Shown: one piece after another, positions 34,976-43,159 of the stretch
Layout of the letters: every line of letters begins with the position of its first letter
How positions within the stretch are numbered: position 1 is the first letter of the stretch
Position numbers and translations under genes: made by a program
Source of the DNA: Caballeronia ptereochthonis
GTDB taxonomy: Bacteria; Pseudomonadota; Gammaproteobacteria; Burkholderiales; Burkholderiaceae
NCBI RefSeq assembly: GCF_001545075.1
Contig: NZ_FCOB02000004.1
Location: forward strand, 245,559-309,558
DNA: 64,000 bases
Direction: 5' to 3'
Notes under the pieces: model-generated
Database searches by the model: none
What the model was told of the DNA's origin: nothing
Seen by the model: the letters and a program-made list of their open reading frames with translations, nothing else

Positions 34976-35173
34976 ATGGAAACGAAAAGCGCTCGACTCA
35001 CGATTCTGATCGATCCTGTGAAGAAGGAAGCGTTCGAAAAACTGTGCGCGGCGCAGGACCTGACGCCCTCGCAGGTGGTGCGGCAACTGATCCGCGACTA
35101 CCTCGATCAGCATGGCGTCAGCTACAGGACCAAGAGCGCGATTGGCGCGCGTCCGCGCCGAAAAACCGCCTGA
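34976..35173 (+). CDS. Ribbon-helix-helix (CopG/Arc-type) DNA-binding protein
   Basis: A 65-residue basic protein. ARLTILIDPVKKEAFEKLCA gives the N-terminal beta strand and first helix, and LTPSQVVRQLIRDYLDQHG gives the turn and second helix of a ribbon-helix-helix domain. A basic tail (RTKSAIGARPRRKT) follows. Such proteins act as dimeric repressors, often of their own promoter, as plasmid copy control or antitoxin proteins. No toxin-like gene follows: the next gene is a convergent IclR regulator. The start is the ATG giving METKSARL. Confidence 0.8.
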   Translation: METKSARLTILIDPVKKEAFEKLCAAQDLTPSQVVRQLIRDYLDQHGVSYRTKSAIGARPRRKTA

Positions 35174-35202
35174 GTACGTCGGCGCCAGTTCAGAGACTGA
35201 CC

Positions 35203-36045
35203 TTACTCCACGCGCCGCCGCGTCGAAATGGCCGATGCCGTGGAAATGACGAGATCCGCGAAGCGCTTTTCATCACGATCCGGCTGCCAGCGTGAGCGCG
35301 CGACCGCGATGTTCACCGCGCCGATGCCGCGCCCGTGCACGTTCGTGATGGCGGCCGCCGTGGAAATGTCACTGACGAAGTATTCGTCTTCCGTATGCGC
35401 GTAGCCCTGCTTGCGGATCTGCGCGATACGCTCCCTGATCTTGCGCGGCTGATACACGGTCGACGCCGTGTAGGGCACGAGATTCGTGCGCGAGAGAATG
35501 TCGTCGATTTCGCCGTCGGCGAGCGTCGCGAGAATGGCGAGTCCGGGCGCCGTGCAATACGCGGGCAGACGCGAGCCGGTGATCACATGCGCATTGAACA
35601 CGTTGCGGCTCACGATGCGCAGCACGAACACGATGTCGGTATCGTCGAGCACGGTGAGGTTGGTCGCCTCCTCCGTCTCCGAGCCGAGTTGCTGGAGATA
35701 CGGCGTCGCGCGGCTTACAAGTTCATTCGACGTGAGGTAGTGATACGTGAAGTCCAGCAGACGCGGCGACAACTCGTACTTGCGGCTGTCCGGGTCCTTG
35801 AAGAGATAGCCGAGCGCCGACAGCGTGTACGTGAAGCGCTGCGTCGCGCTCATATCGAAGCCCGTGATCGATGAAATCTCCGAGAGCGACAACTGACGCT
35901 TGCTGCCGTCGAAGGCGGTGAGCACTTTCATCGCCTTTTCGACGGACTGCACGTAAAGCGACGACGCAGTCGGATCCGCCGTCTCGCCAAGCGGCGTCGC
36001 TGCGGAGGTCTTGCGCTTGCGCGGGGCTTTGGGCTCGTCGTTCAT
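35203..36045 (-). CDS. IclR-family transcriptional regulator
   Basis: A 280-residue regulator read from the ATG giving MNDEPKAPRKRK; a TTG ten codons upstream is the alternative. The winged helix-turn-helix is at about residues 35-95 (SVEKAMKVLTAFDGSKRQLSLSEISSITGFDMSATQRF). The IclR effector domain follows (TPYLQQLGSETEEATNLTVLDDTDIVFVLRI ... GLAILATLADGEID). A basic, Lys/Arg-rich N-terminal extension is present. It ends the catabolic operon 40 bases after the CoA ligase and probably controls it, with the acid or its CoA ester as ligand. Confidence 0.9.
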   Translation of the reverse strand: MNDEPKAPRKRKTSAATPLGETADPTASSLYVQSVEKAMKVLTAFDGSKRQLSLSEISSITGFDMSATQRFTYTLSALGYLFKDPDSRKYELSPRLLDFTYHYLTSNELVSRATPYLQQLGSETEEATNLTVLDDTDIVFVLRIVSRNVFNAHVITGSRLPAYCTAPGLAILATLADGEIDDILSRTNLVPYTASTVYQPRKIRERIAQIRKQGYAHTEDEYFVSDISTAAAITNVHGRGIGAVNIAVARSRWQPDRDEKRFADLVISTASAISTRRRVE

Positions 36046-36084
36046 CGGTCGGGTTGTCTTCGGTTCGAACCGCAAATTATCGCA

Positions 36085-37626
36085 CTAGCCCCGTGCTTTC
36101 CCCAGCCGGTCCCATGCGTCCTCCACACTGCGCGGCAGTAGATGCTTCTTGATGCGCTCGCTCGCCGTCAATTCGAAACCCGCTACCGCGCGATAGTAGC
36201 GTGGCAGCTGAAAACTCGCGAGACGCTCGCACGCCCACGCGTGCATCGCTTCCCATTCGACCGGCTGGTCCTTGAACTGGACGTTGAGCAGAATATCCTG
36301 CTCGCCGATCGCCGACGCCACGCCGATCGCCGCGCTCGCGCGAATCGCCGGATGCGCCGCGAAAATGCGCTCGATTTCCCACGCCGACACGTTTTCGCCG
36401 CGCACGCGCATGCTGTCCGTCTGCCGGCCGATGAAGTACAGATCGCCGTCGGCGTCGCGGCGCGCGCGGTCGCCCGTGTGCAGCTTGCCGTTGCGCAGCG
36501 CGGCATTCGTCGCGTCGGGATTCTTCAGGTACGTCGGCAGGAACGTGCCCTCTACCCTGCTCGTCAATACGATTTCGCCGGCCTCGCCTTCCTTCACGGG
36601 CTGGCCGCTTTCATCGAGCAATTCGATGTCGATCCACGGCAGCGCGCGGCCGATCGAGCCCGGCTTGCCGGTGGCGTTCATGGTCGCGAAGCTGGAGCAT
36701 TCGGTCATGCCGTAGCACTCGCGCAGACGCACCTTCAGGCGCTCCTGAATCGGTTCCCACGCCGACGCGCTCACGCCCGCGCCCCATGCGACGCGCAGCG
36801 TATGCGACGCGGGCTGCGCGTCTTCGGGCATTTGCATGAGAATGTCGAGTACGCCGCCGAGATAATGCAGTTGCGTCGCGCCGGCGCGCTCGACCTGCGG
36901 CCAGAACTGCGATGCCGAAAATCGCGGCACCGCGTGCAGCGTGACGGCTTCGAGGAACGGCAGCAGCAGCATCTGCGCGCCGCCGATGTGGCATAGCGGC
37001 TCCCATAGAAACAGGCGATCGCCTTCGCGCACGTCCGCGACTTTCAGCGCGGCTTCGCTCGCGATGCGCATCATCCGGTGCGTGAAGACGACGCCCTTCG
37101 GCGCGCCCGTCGTGCCCGACGTGTAGATGATGCACAGCGGATCCTGTACGCCGATGTCGGGCGTCGTGAATTGCGCGTTCGCATCGTTCGCATCGAAGGC
37201 CGGCAGACGGACGCGCCTCGACGCGCCGCAATCGATCGATGCGGTCGCGGCATCGAATTCGTCATCGATCACGAGAAGCTTCGGCTCCGCATGCTGCAGC
37301 AGATATTCGAGGCCCGCCGCGCGCAGCTTCGTGTTCACCGGCACCCACACGAGGCCGCTCAGCACGAGCGCGTAGATCAGGTGAATATGCTCCGGGCTGT
37401 TGCCGAGCATCACGGCGACGCAGTCGCCCTGCACGAGTCCTTCATCGGCGAACCAGCGCTGCAACTGCGCGATGTGCCGCGCGGCGTCCTGGCATGTGAT
37501 CGCGTGATCGTCGAAATGCACGACGGTGCGCGCGGGCGCGGTGCGCAGGCCTGCCGCGAGCAGCGGCACGCAATCCAGTTCGTCCTCTGCGTGACGATGA
37601 GCGAAATAGTCTGAGTAACGATGCAT
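36085..37626 (-). CDS. AMP-forming acyl-CoA ligase
   Basis: A 513-residue ANL-superfamily enzyme that activates a carboxylic acid to its CoA thioester through an acyl-adenylate. Motifs in order are IIYTSGTTGAPKGVVF (phosphate loop), YGMTECSS (A5), TGDRARRDADGDLYFIGRQ (A7-A8 with the hinge Asp/Arg), and a C-terminal lid. The final catalytic lysine appears as ASERIKKHLLP. The substrate cannot be read from sequence; neighbours (enoyl-CoA hydratase, ABC importer) suggest a medium-chain, cyclic or aromatic acid. It is read from the ATG giving MHRYSDYFA, 26 bases after the permease gene. Confidence 0.87.
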   Translation of the reverse strand: MHRYSDYFAHRHAEDELDCVPLLAAGLRTAPARTVVHFDDHAITCQDAARHIAQLQRWFADEGLVQGDCVAVMLGNSPEHIHLIYALVLSGLVWVPVNTKLRAAGLEYLLQHAEPKLLVIDDEFDAATASIDCGASRRVRLPAFDANDANAQFTTPDIGVQDPLCIIYTSGTTGAPKGVVFTHRMMRIASEAALKVADVREGDRLFLWEPLCHIGGAQMLLLPFLEAVTLHAVPRFSASQFWPQVERAGATQLHYLGGVLDILMQMPEDAQPASHTLRVAWGAGVSASAWEPIQERLKVRLRECYGMTECSSFATMNATGKPGSIGRALPWIDIELLDESGQPVKEGEAGEIVLTSRVEGTFLPTYLKNPDATNAALRNGKLHTGDRARRDADGDLYFIGRQTDSMRVRGENVSAWEIERIFAAHPAIRASAAIGVASAIGEQDILLNVQFKDQPVEWEAMHAWACERLASFQLPRYYRAVAGFELTASERIKKHLLPRSVEDAWDRLGKARG

Positions 37627-37652
37627 GTCTGAACCGATTGAAACCCTGAGAT

Positions 37653-39434
37653 TTAGCGCGTGCGGCGCTTGAGCCAGGAAGAAACCGCGACGACGAGCGC
37701 GATCAGAATGACGAGGGTGGTCGAAACCGCGGCGAGTGTCGGCGTGACCGCGAGCTGAATGTCGTCCCACATCTGCTTGGGCAGCGTCGAGTTGATGCCG
37801 CCGCTCACGAAGATCGCGATGGTCAGGTCATCGAACGACACGAGGAACGCGAACAGGAACGCGGCGGTCACGCTCGCCATCAGGAGCGGCAGCACGACCG
37901 ACGTGATGCGCCGCAAGTACGACGCCCCCATCACGCGAGCTGCGTCGTCGAGACGCCAGTCGAAGCGCTGGAAGCCCGCGCCGAGCGTGACCACCACATA
38001 CGGAATCGCGAGCACCGTATGGCCGATCACGAGCCCCAGATTCGTCCCTGTGAGACCGAAGCGCCCGAAGAGATACAGCAAGCCTACGGCCACGACGATG
38101 CGCGGCACGATGAGCGGCGCGACCAGGAGCGCGAACAGCGGCTTGCTCGCGCGGCGCGGCATGCGCGTCATCGCGAACGTCGCGCCGAAGCCGAGCAGCA
38201 GCGAGAGCACCGCCGTGCCCAGCCCCACTTCGAACGAGCGGATGATCGCGCTCTGCCACACGGGCGAGCTCATGAAGGTACCGAACCATCTCGTGCTGAA
38301 AAGCTTCGGCGGGAACGCGATGAAGTCGCTTTGCGTAAACGCGTAGGGAATCACCGAGAGCACGGGCGCGACGAGCAACGCCATGATGACGAAGGTATAA
38401 AGGCCGAGCGGACTCATGGCGCGCGCGCCCGGGTTCGCGGCGGGGTCGCGGCGCATGACGAAAGGCGCCGAGAGCCGCCCCGCCGTCATCAAGAGGGCGA
38501 GCTTCAGCCCTTTCGAGCGCGTGCCGCGCTGGCGCACCGGCGCTTCGCCCGTGAGCGACGTCAGGCCCACCATATGGTCGTACACGAAGAAGATCACGAT
38601 CGAGCAAACGAGCAGCACGGTCGAGAGCGCACCCGCGAAACGCATGTCGAACAGTTCGAGCACGGACGAGATGACCAGTTGCGCGATCATCGTTTCGCGA
38701 GGCGAACCGAGCAGCGCCGGCACGATGAAGAAGCCCAGGCTCGAAATGAACACGAGCAGCCCCGCCGCCGCGACGCCCGGCGACGACAGCGGCAGAAACA
38801 CCGTGAAGAAGCTCGTGCTGCGCTCGGCGCCGAGCGTTTCGGCGGCTTGCGCCAGGCGATCGTCGATGCCGCGCATCACGGGAAGCATGGTCATCACGGC
38901 GAGCGGCAGCATCGAGTGGACCATGCCGATGAGCACGCCGGTGAGCGACGGAATCGTGCCGCTCGTCTCGTGCACGAGTCCGAGCGAAAGCGCGATGGTC
39001 GAGAGCACGCCGGTCTTTGAGAGCAGCAGCATCCACGCATAGGTCTTCACGAGATAGCTGGTCCAGAACGGCAGCATGATCCACAGGAGCCAGCGCTCGC
39101 GCACGCGCTCCGACAGGCGGCTCAGCATGTAAGCGACCGGATAGCCGAGCAGGATCGAGAGCGCCGCCGTCATGAACGAGATGGCGAAGGTGATCCACAG
39201 CACCTTGGCATAGACGGGCGTGCGCGCGATGCGTTCGAACTGCGCGAGACCGAATTGCCCATCGGCGCCGACGAGCCCGCCTTGCAGAATCTCGCCGACC
39301 GGCACGATGAAGAACACCAGCAGGAACAGCAGCGTCGGCACGATCGGCAGAACGCGCATGCAGCGCGTGAGCCGCACGAACCGGCCGCGACGCGCGGCAT
39401 CGTTCTCGCGATGCGCATGTAGGGCGATGGTCAT
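37653..39434 (-). CDS. ABC transporter permease, two permease domains fused
   Basis: A 593-residue inner-membrane protein with two tandem BPD-type permease units. The first (about residues 25-290) carries the EAA-like loop LAQAAETLGAERSTSFFTVFLPLSSPG. The second (about 345-590) carries LDDAARVMGASYLRRITSVVLPLLM. Each has about six helices. Fused permeases of this kind occur in FbpB/PotB-C-like importers, where one chain replaces a heterodimer. GAGGAAACGTC precedes the ATG. It is encoded nine bases after the ATPase gene. Confidence 0.88.
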   Translation of the reverse strand: MTIALHAHRENDAARRGRFVRLTRCMRVLPIVPTLLFLLVFFIVPVGEILQGGLVGADGQFGLAQFERIARTPVYAKVLWITFAISFMTAALSILLGYPVAYMLSRLSERVRERWLLWIMLPFWTSYLVKTYAWMLLLSKTGVLSTIALSLGLVHETSGTIPSLTGVLIGMVHSMLPLAVMTMLPVMRGIDDRLAQAAETLGAERSTSFFTVFLPLSSPGVAAAGLLVFISSLGFFIVPALLGSPRETMIAQLVISSVLELFDMRFAGALSTVLLVCSIVIFFVYDHMVGLTSLTGEAPVRQRGTRSKGLKLALLMTAGRLSAPFVMRRDPAANPGARAMSPLGLYTFVIMALLVAPVLSVIPYAFTQSDFIAFPPKLFSTRWFGTFMSSPVWQSAIIRSFEVGLGTAVLSLLLGFGATFAMTRMPRRASKPLFALLVAPLIVPRIVVAVGLLYLFGRFGLTGTNLGLVIGHTVLAIPYVVVTLGAGFQRFDWRLDDAARVMGASYLRRITSVVLPLLMASVTAAFLFAFLVSFDDLTIAIFVSGGINSTLPKQMWDDIQLAVTPTLAAVSTTLVILIALVVAVSSWLKRRTR

Positions 39435-39443
39435 GACGTTTCC

Positions 39444-40514
39444 TCAGGCGTGCAACAGCGTCGTGCGATACGGGTCCCATACGAGACCCACCTTGTCGCC
39501 GATGCGTGGCGTCAAACTGCGCTCGCATCGCACGGTGAGCGCGCTGCCGTCGTTCATCGCAAGCTGCACGCGCGTGTCGCTGCCGAAGAACACGACGTCC
39601 GAAATCGTGCCGTCGACGAAGCCGCTTTGCGGCTCGACGATGCGCGGCGCTTCGGGACGCACCAGCAGCGTGTGGCGTGCAGCAGGCGTGACCGATGCGC
39701 CCATCGCGTTGACCGGCAGGGGAATGCGGCCACCCGCCGCGAGCAGGATCGGCTCGCCGCTCGCGCCGCGCGTGTCGTCCAGCGCGCCTTCGAGCAGATT
39801 CGAATGGCCGATGAAACCGGCCGCGAAGCGCGTGGCGGGACGATCGTACAGATCCGCGGGCGTGCCCACCTGCTCGATGCGCGCCTGATTCATCAGGCAG
39901 ATGCGGTCCGAGAGGGTGAGCGCCTCGTCCTGATCGTGCGTCACGTAGACGAAGGTCGCGCCGAGCTCCTTGTGCAGGCGGCGAATCTCCGACTGCATGT
40001 GCTCGCGCAGTTTTTTATCGAGCGCGCCGAGCGGCTCGTCGAGCAGAATCACCGATGGCCGATACGCGAAGCAGCGCGCCAGCGCGATGCGCTGCTGCTG
40101 CCCGCCCGACAGCTCCTTCGGGAAGCGCCGCGCGTATTCGGTCATGCGCACCATCGAGAGCGCATCGTCGACGGCCGCGCGCACTTCCTCGCGCGACTTG
40201 CGGCGCATGCGCAAGCCGTACGCGACGTTGTCCCACACGCTCATGTGCGGAAAGAGCGCGTAGCTCTGAAACACCATGCCGATGCCGCGCTTGCCCGGCT
40301 CGACATGCGTGACGTCGCGCCCGTCGATCTCGATGCGCCCCGCGCTCGGCGTGACCAGGCCCGAGATCATCTGCAGCAACGTGGTCTTGCCCGAACCCGA
40401 GGGACCGAGCAGTGTCAGGAATTCGCCGGCCTGCACGGCGAGATCCGTCGGTTCCAATGCGACCGATTCGCCGTAGCGCTTCGCAATGCCGATCGCCTCG
40501 AGTTTCGAGCTCAT
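39444..40514 (-). CDS. ABC transporter ATP-binding protein, PotA/FbpC type
   Basis: A 356-residue nucleotide-binding subunit. Walker A GPSGSGKTT is at about residues 36-44, the signature LSGGQQQRIALARCFA and Walker B VILLDEPLGALD are in place, and the switch His is in YVTHDQDEAL. The C-terminal third is a TOBE domain (VRPEAPRIV ... FFGSDTRVQLAMNDG), as in polyamine and iron importers. GAGGATGGCAAG precedes the ATG. It works with the fused permease and the Tat-exported binding protein. Confidence 0.92.
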   Translation of the reverse strand: MSSKLEAIGIAKRYGESVALEPTDLAVQAGEFLTLLGPSGSGKTTLLQMISGLVTPSAGRIEIDGRDVTHVEPGKRGIGMVFQSYALFPHMSVWDNVAYGLRMRRKSREEVRAAVDDALSMVRMTEYARRFPKELSGGQQQRIALARCFAYRPSVILLDEPLGALDKKLREHMQSEIRRLHKELGATFVYVTHDQDEALTLSDRICLMNQARIEQVGTPADLYDRPATRFAAGFIGHSNLLEGALDDTRGASGEPILLAAGGRIPLPVNAMGASVTPAARHTLLVRPEAPRIVEPQSGFVDGTISDVVFFGSDTRVQLAMNDGSALTVRCERSLTPRIGDKVGLVWDPYRTTLLHA

Positions 40515-40524
40515 CTTGCCATCC

Positions 40525-41586
40525 TCACGAAATGATCCACGAGTTGAACCGCTCGGTGACCTTCTGGCGGTTCTCTTCCCACCATTGCGGGTTGGGCAGC
40601 TTCATGTCGCGGATGTTGTCCGGCGCGGTGGGCAGAAGCGTCGCGCGCTCCTTGCTGATGGTGTCGAACGCGCGCTTGTTGGTCGGGCCGTAGGCGAGCG
40701 TGCGCGTGAGCAGCGCCTGGCGCTTCGCATCGGCGCAGAAACGCACGAACTGCTTCGCGGCGTCCGCGCGCGGCGTGCCCTTCGGAATGCCCCAGCCTTC
40801 GATCGAATACAAGCCCTGATTCCACACGATGTTCACCGGCGCGCCGGCATCCTTCGCGGCCTGGGCACGGCCATTCCACGTCGAGATCAGGTCGACGTCG
40901 CCGCTCTGGATCGCCTGCATCGCCTGCGCGCCCGAGGTCCACCAGATGTTGATGTGCGGCTTGATCTTGTCGAGGCTCCTGAACGCGCGGTCCACGTCGA
41001 GCGGATAGAGCTTGTCGAGCGGCACGCCGTCGGCGAGCAGCGCCTGTTCGAGCGTGTCGAGCGGGCTGCGGCGCAGACACCGGCGGCCCGGAAAGCGCTT
41101 CACGTCCCAGAAGTCCGCCCACGATTTCGGGCCGTTGTCCTTGAACTTGTCCGCGCGATAGGCGAGCACCGTCGAATACACATCGACGCCGAGCCAGTTC
41201 GGCGTGATCGCCTCGGACATGACGTCCGGGTAATCGCTCGCCTTGAGACCGATCGGTTCGAGCAGACCTTTCGCTTCGAGATACGGAATGTCGGCGGAAA
41301 GCGTGAGCGTCGTCACGTCCCACACGTAGTTCTTCGTCTGCACCATCGCCGCGAACTGGGCGACCGGCTGCGATTCGCGCGCGACGCTCACCACCTTGAT
41401 GCCGGTGGCCTTCTCGAACGGATCGTAGAACGCTTCGCGATATGCCGTCGTATAAGGACCGCCCGGGTCCGACACCACGATCTGCTTCGTTTGCGCACGC
41501 GCCGCGAGCGGCATCGCGCCGGCCACGGCGAGCGCGCCCGCGCCTTGAAGAATGCGGCGCCGCGCCGGGTTGAAGTCTTGCGTCAT
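40525..41586 (-). CDS. ABC transporter substrate-binding protein, PotD/FbpA-like, Tat-type signal
   Basis: A 353-residue periplasmic protein. The signal ARRRILQGAGALAVAGAMPLAARA is of twin-arginine type. The mature part follows family 1/SBP_bac_8 proteins (IVVSDPGGPYTTAYREAFYDPFEKATGIKV, VYSTVLAYR, DVDLISTWNGRAQ). Relatives are usually called spermidine/putrescine or iron binding proteins. The company of CoA ligase and enoyl-CoA hydratase genes argues instead for an organic acid. GGAGACC lies shortly before the ATG. Confidence 0.87.
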   Translation of the reverse strand: MTQDFNPARRRILQGAGALAVAGAMPLAARAQTKQIVVSDPGGPYTTAYREAFYDPFEKATGIKVVSVARESQPVAQFAAMVQTKNYVWDVTTLTLSADIPYLEAKGLLEPIGLKASDYPDVMSEAITPNWLGVDVYSTVLAYRADKFKDNGPKSWADFWDVKRFPGRRCLRRSPLDTLEQALLADGVPLDKLYPLDVDRAFRSLDKIKPHINIWWTSGAQAMQAIQSGDVDLISTWNGRAQAAKDAGAPVNIVWNQGLYSIEGWGIPKGTPRADAAKQFVRFCADAKRQALLTRTLAYGPTNKRAFDTISKERATLLPTAPDNIRDMKLPNPQWWEENRQKVTERFNSWIIS

Positions 41587-41652
41587 TGTTCAGGTCTCCC
41601 GCACAGGGGTTGAGAAAGAAAACGGCTCGACTCGGGTTCGACGTGGTTTCGC

Positions 41653-42414
41653 TTATTTGGCGCGCTTGCTGAAGAACTCTTCCATCATCCGCGCGGGTTC
41701 GCCGGAGTCGTACGCTTCGCGCTGAATGCGCATGCCCGCTTCGATGCAGTCGACGAACCCCTGCTCTGTCATTTCGCGGAAACGCTGCTTGTCCAGGCGC
41801 ATCGCGACGGGCGGCTTGGCGGCGAGCTCGGTGGCGATTTCCAACGCCTTCTCGAACACCTTGTCTTCGTCGACGAGGTGATGAATGAGCCCGATGTGAT
41901 GACACTCTTCCGCGTCCATCAGACGGCCGGTGAGCGTGAGCTCGATGGTGCGCGACATGCCGAGCATCGAGTTCATGATCCACGGGCCGGTCGTGCTGGC
42001 GATGCCCGCGTTGATTTCCGGCTGCCCCATGCGCACGCCCGGATGCCCGACGCGGATATCGCCGAGCAGCGCGACCTGAAACGCCGAACCCGCCGCCGTG
42101 CCGTTGAGCGCCATCACGAGCGGCTTCTTCAGGTTGCGCAGCGCCGCGTAGTAGCGCTGCCATTCCTTGACCCACGCGACCGCGCGCTCGCCGTCGAAAT
42201 CGTGCGCCTCCGACAGGTCCTGCCCCGCCGAGAACGCGCGGTTGCCGGCGCCCGTCATGATGATCGCGGCTACTTCGTCGTCGGCGTTGAAGCGGTCGAG
42301 CGCCGCGATGATCTTCTCGCGCATCGGCGTGGTCCACGCGTTCAGGCGCTCCGGACGATTCAGGGTAATGACCGCGACGCGGCCGTGGTTCGAGAACAGG
42401 ACGTCTTCGCTCAT
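41653..42414 (-). CDS. Enoyl-CoA hydratase/isomerase family protein
   Basis: A 253-residue crotonase-fold protein. Key blocks are VAVITLNRPERLNAWTTPM, AIIMTGAGNRAFSAGQDLSEA (oxyanion hole), and GSAFQVALLGDIRVG followed by MGQPEINAGIASTTGPW. The Glu of PEIN is conserved. The family hydrates or isomerises enoyl-CoA esters. It is the first gene of the acid uptake and activation operon. A palindromic site lies just upstream. The exact reaction depends on the unknown acid. Confidence 0.87.
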   Translation of the reverse strand: MSEDVLFSNHGRVAVITLNRPERLNAWTTPMREKIIAALDRFNADDEVAAIIMTGAGNRAFSAGQDLSEAHDFDGERAVAWVKEWQRYYAALRNLKKPLVMALNGTAAGSAFQVALLGDIRVGHPGVRMGQPEINAGIASTTGPWIMNSMLGMSRTIELTLTGRLMDAEECHHIGLIHHLVDEDKVFEKALEIATELAAKPPVAMRLDKQRFREMTEQGFVDCIEAGMRIQREAYDSGEPARMMEEFFSKRAK

Positions 42415-42436
42415 TTCTTATCGCATTCCGATAGTT

Positions 42437-42464
42437 GATGGTGTATTGCAATATAGACACATCA
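42437..42464. promoter_or_regulatory. Palindromic operator upstream of the enoyl-CoA hydratase operon
   Basis: A perfect palindrome TATTGCAATA (42444-42453) is flanked by GATGGTG on the left and CACATC on the right, giving a longer imperfect dyad about 28 bases wide. It begins 23 bases before the first gene of the operon. The position suits binding by the operon's own IclR-type regulator, which is inference. Confidence 0.45.
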
Positions 42465-42771
42465 AAAATATGGTGCAAGCGGGTTTACGCGGAAGACGGA
42501 CTGGTATCGGGAAGAGCGGATGAGCGGCGAGGCGGAGTTGGAGATGTGAACCGCCGCCGGACTATTCGTGCCGTCGGGAGGACTGCCCAGGATTGGTGAG
42601 GGGTGCGTCACAACGCAAGCGCGGGGCGATCGGCCGGAAGGATGGTCCCGATTCAGCAGCGCAGGATTCTCTCCGCACCGTGAGGAATTTCGGACTGTGC
42701 GCTGGCCCTGGCTGAGCAGGTTGCCGCAAGCGGCTTCGCCCAGGCGGCAAAGCTTGTCATTCTCCGGTTTG

Positions 42772-42805
42772 CTGTATATATTGACAGTACTGTGTATATA
42801 TACAG
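42772..42805 (+). promoter_or_regulatory. Two tandem LexA (SOS) boxes over a promoter
   Basis: CTGTATATATTGACAG at 42772-42787 and CTGTGTATATATACAG at 42790-42805 both fit CTGT-N8-ACAG. The second, extended by two bases each side (42788-42807), differs from the E. coli LexA consensus 20-mer at one position. The centres are 18 bases apart. A TTGACA -35 element lies inside the first box (42781-42786), and AGTAAT at 42804-42809 is a possible -10 after 17 bases. LexA bound here would cover the promoter. Confidence 0.82.
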
Positions 42806-42820
42806 TAATCGGAGGCGATG

Positions 42821-43108
42821 ATGGAGCACTTGATCAGAGTCCATAACGAACGCGACCGCCGGACGCTCGAATGGCTGCGTCGGCATGTCGGCGACGCGGC
42901 CGTTGCAGCCGCCGCCGAACGGTGTGCCAGACCCGGGAAGCCCTATCTCTCCGCCGTTTGCAGGCAGCTGGGCGTCAGGATGCCGGCATTTTCGGCACCG
43001 CGCCGTCAAACGCTAAGCCCAATTGCCGAACAGTCTCTGGCGACCATCCGAAGCATCCTCGCCGCGCGGACAGGACCGACTGTCACGGCACTCGGCGCCG
43101 CGCGTTGA
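42821..43108 (+). CDS. Small SOS-regulated protein of unknown function
   Basis: A 95-residue protein with no recognised family. The second of two adjacent ATGs (42821) is chosen because GGAGG is five bases upstream; the ATG at 42818 would be too close. The N-terminal 55 residues are charged and helical (ERDRRTLEWLRRHVGDAAVAAA), then PYLSAVCRQLGV looks like the end of a small helix-turn-helix, and the C-terminus is helical (AEQSLATIRSILAAR). No membrane segment or signal is present. Tandem LexA boxes upstream indicate tight repression and induction by DNA damage. It might be a cell-division or DNA-transaction inhibitor or a small regulator, all guesses. Confidence 0.72.
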   Translation: MEHLIRVHNERDRRTLEWLRRHVGDAAVAAAAERCARPGKPYLSAVCRQLGVRMPAFSAPRRQTLSPIAEQSLATIRSILAARTGPTVTALGAAR

Positions 43109-43159
43109 CGGTGACCGCGGTTTCATTCAGGCGCGCTCGAGGCCGGAGTCTTCTACCGG

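Noticed and set aside
34976..35173. Ribbon-helix-helix gene as an antitoxin
   Set aside because: No toxin-like gene lies on either side; the next gene is a convergent IclR regulator.
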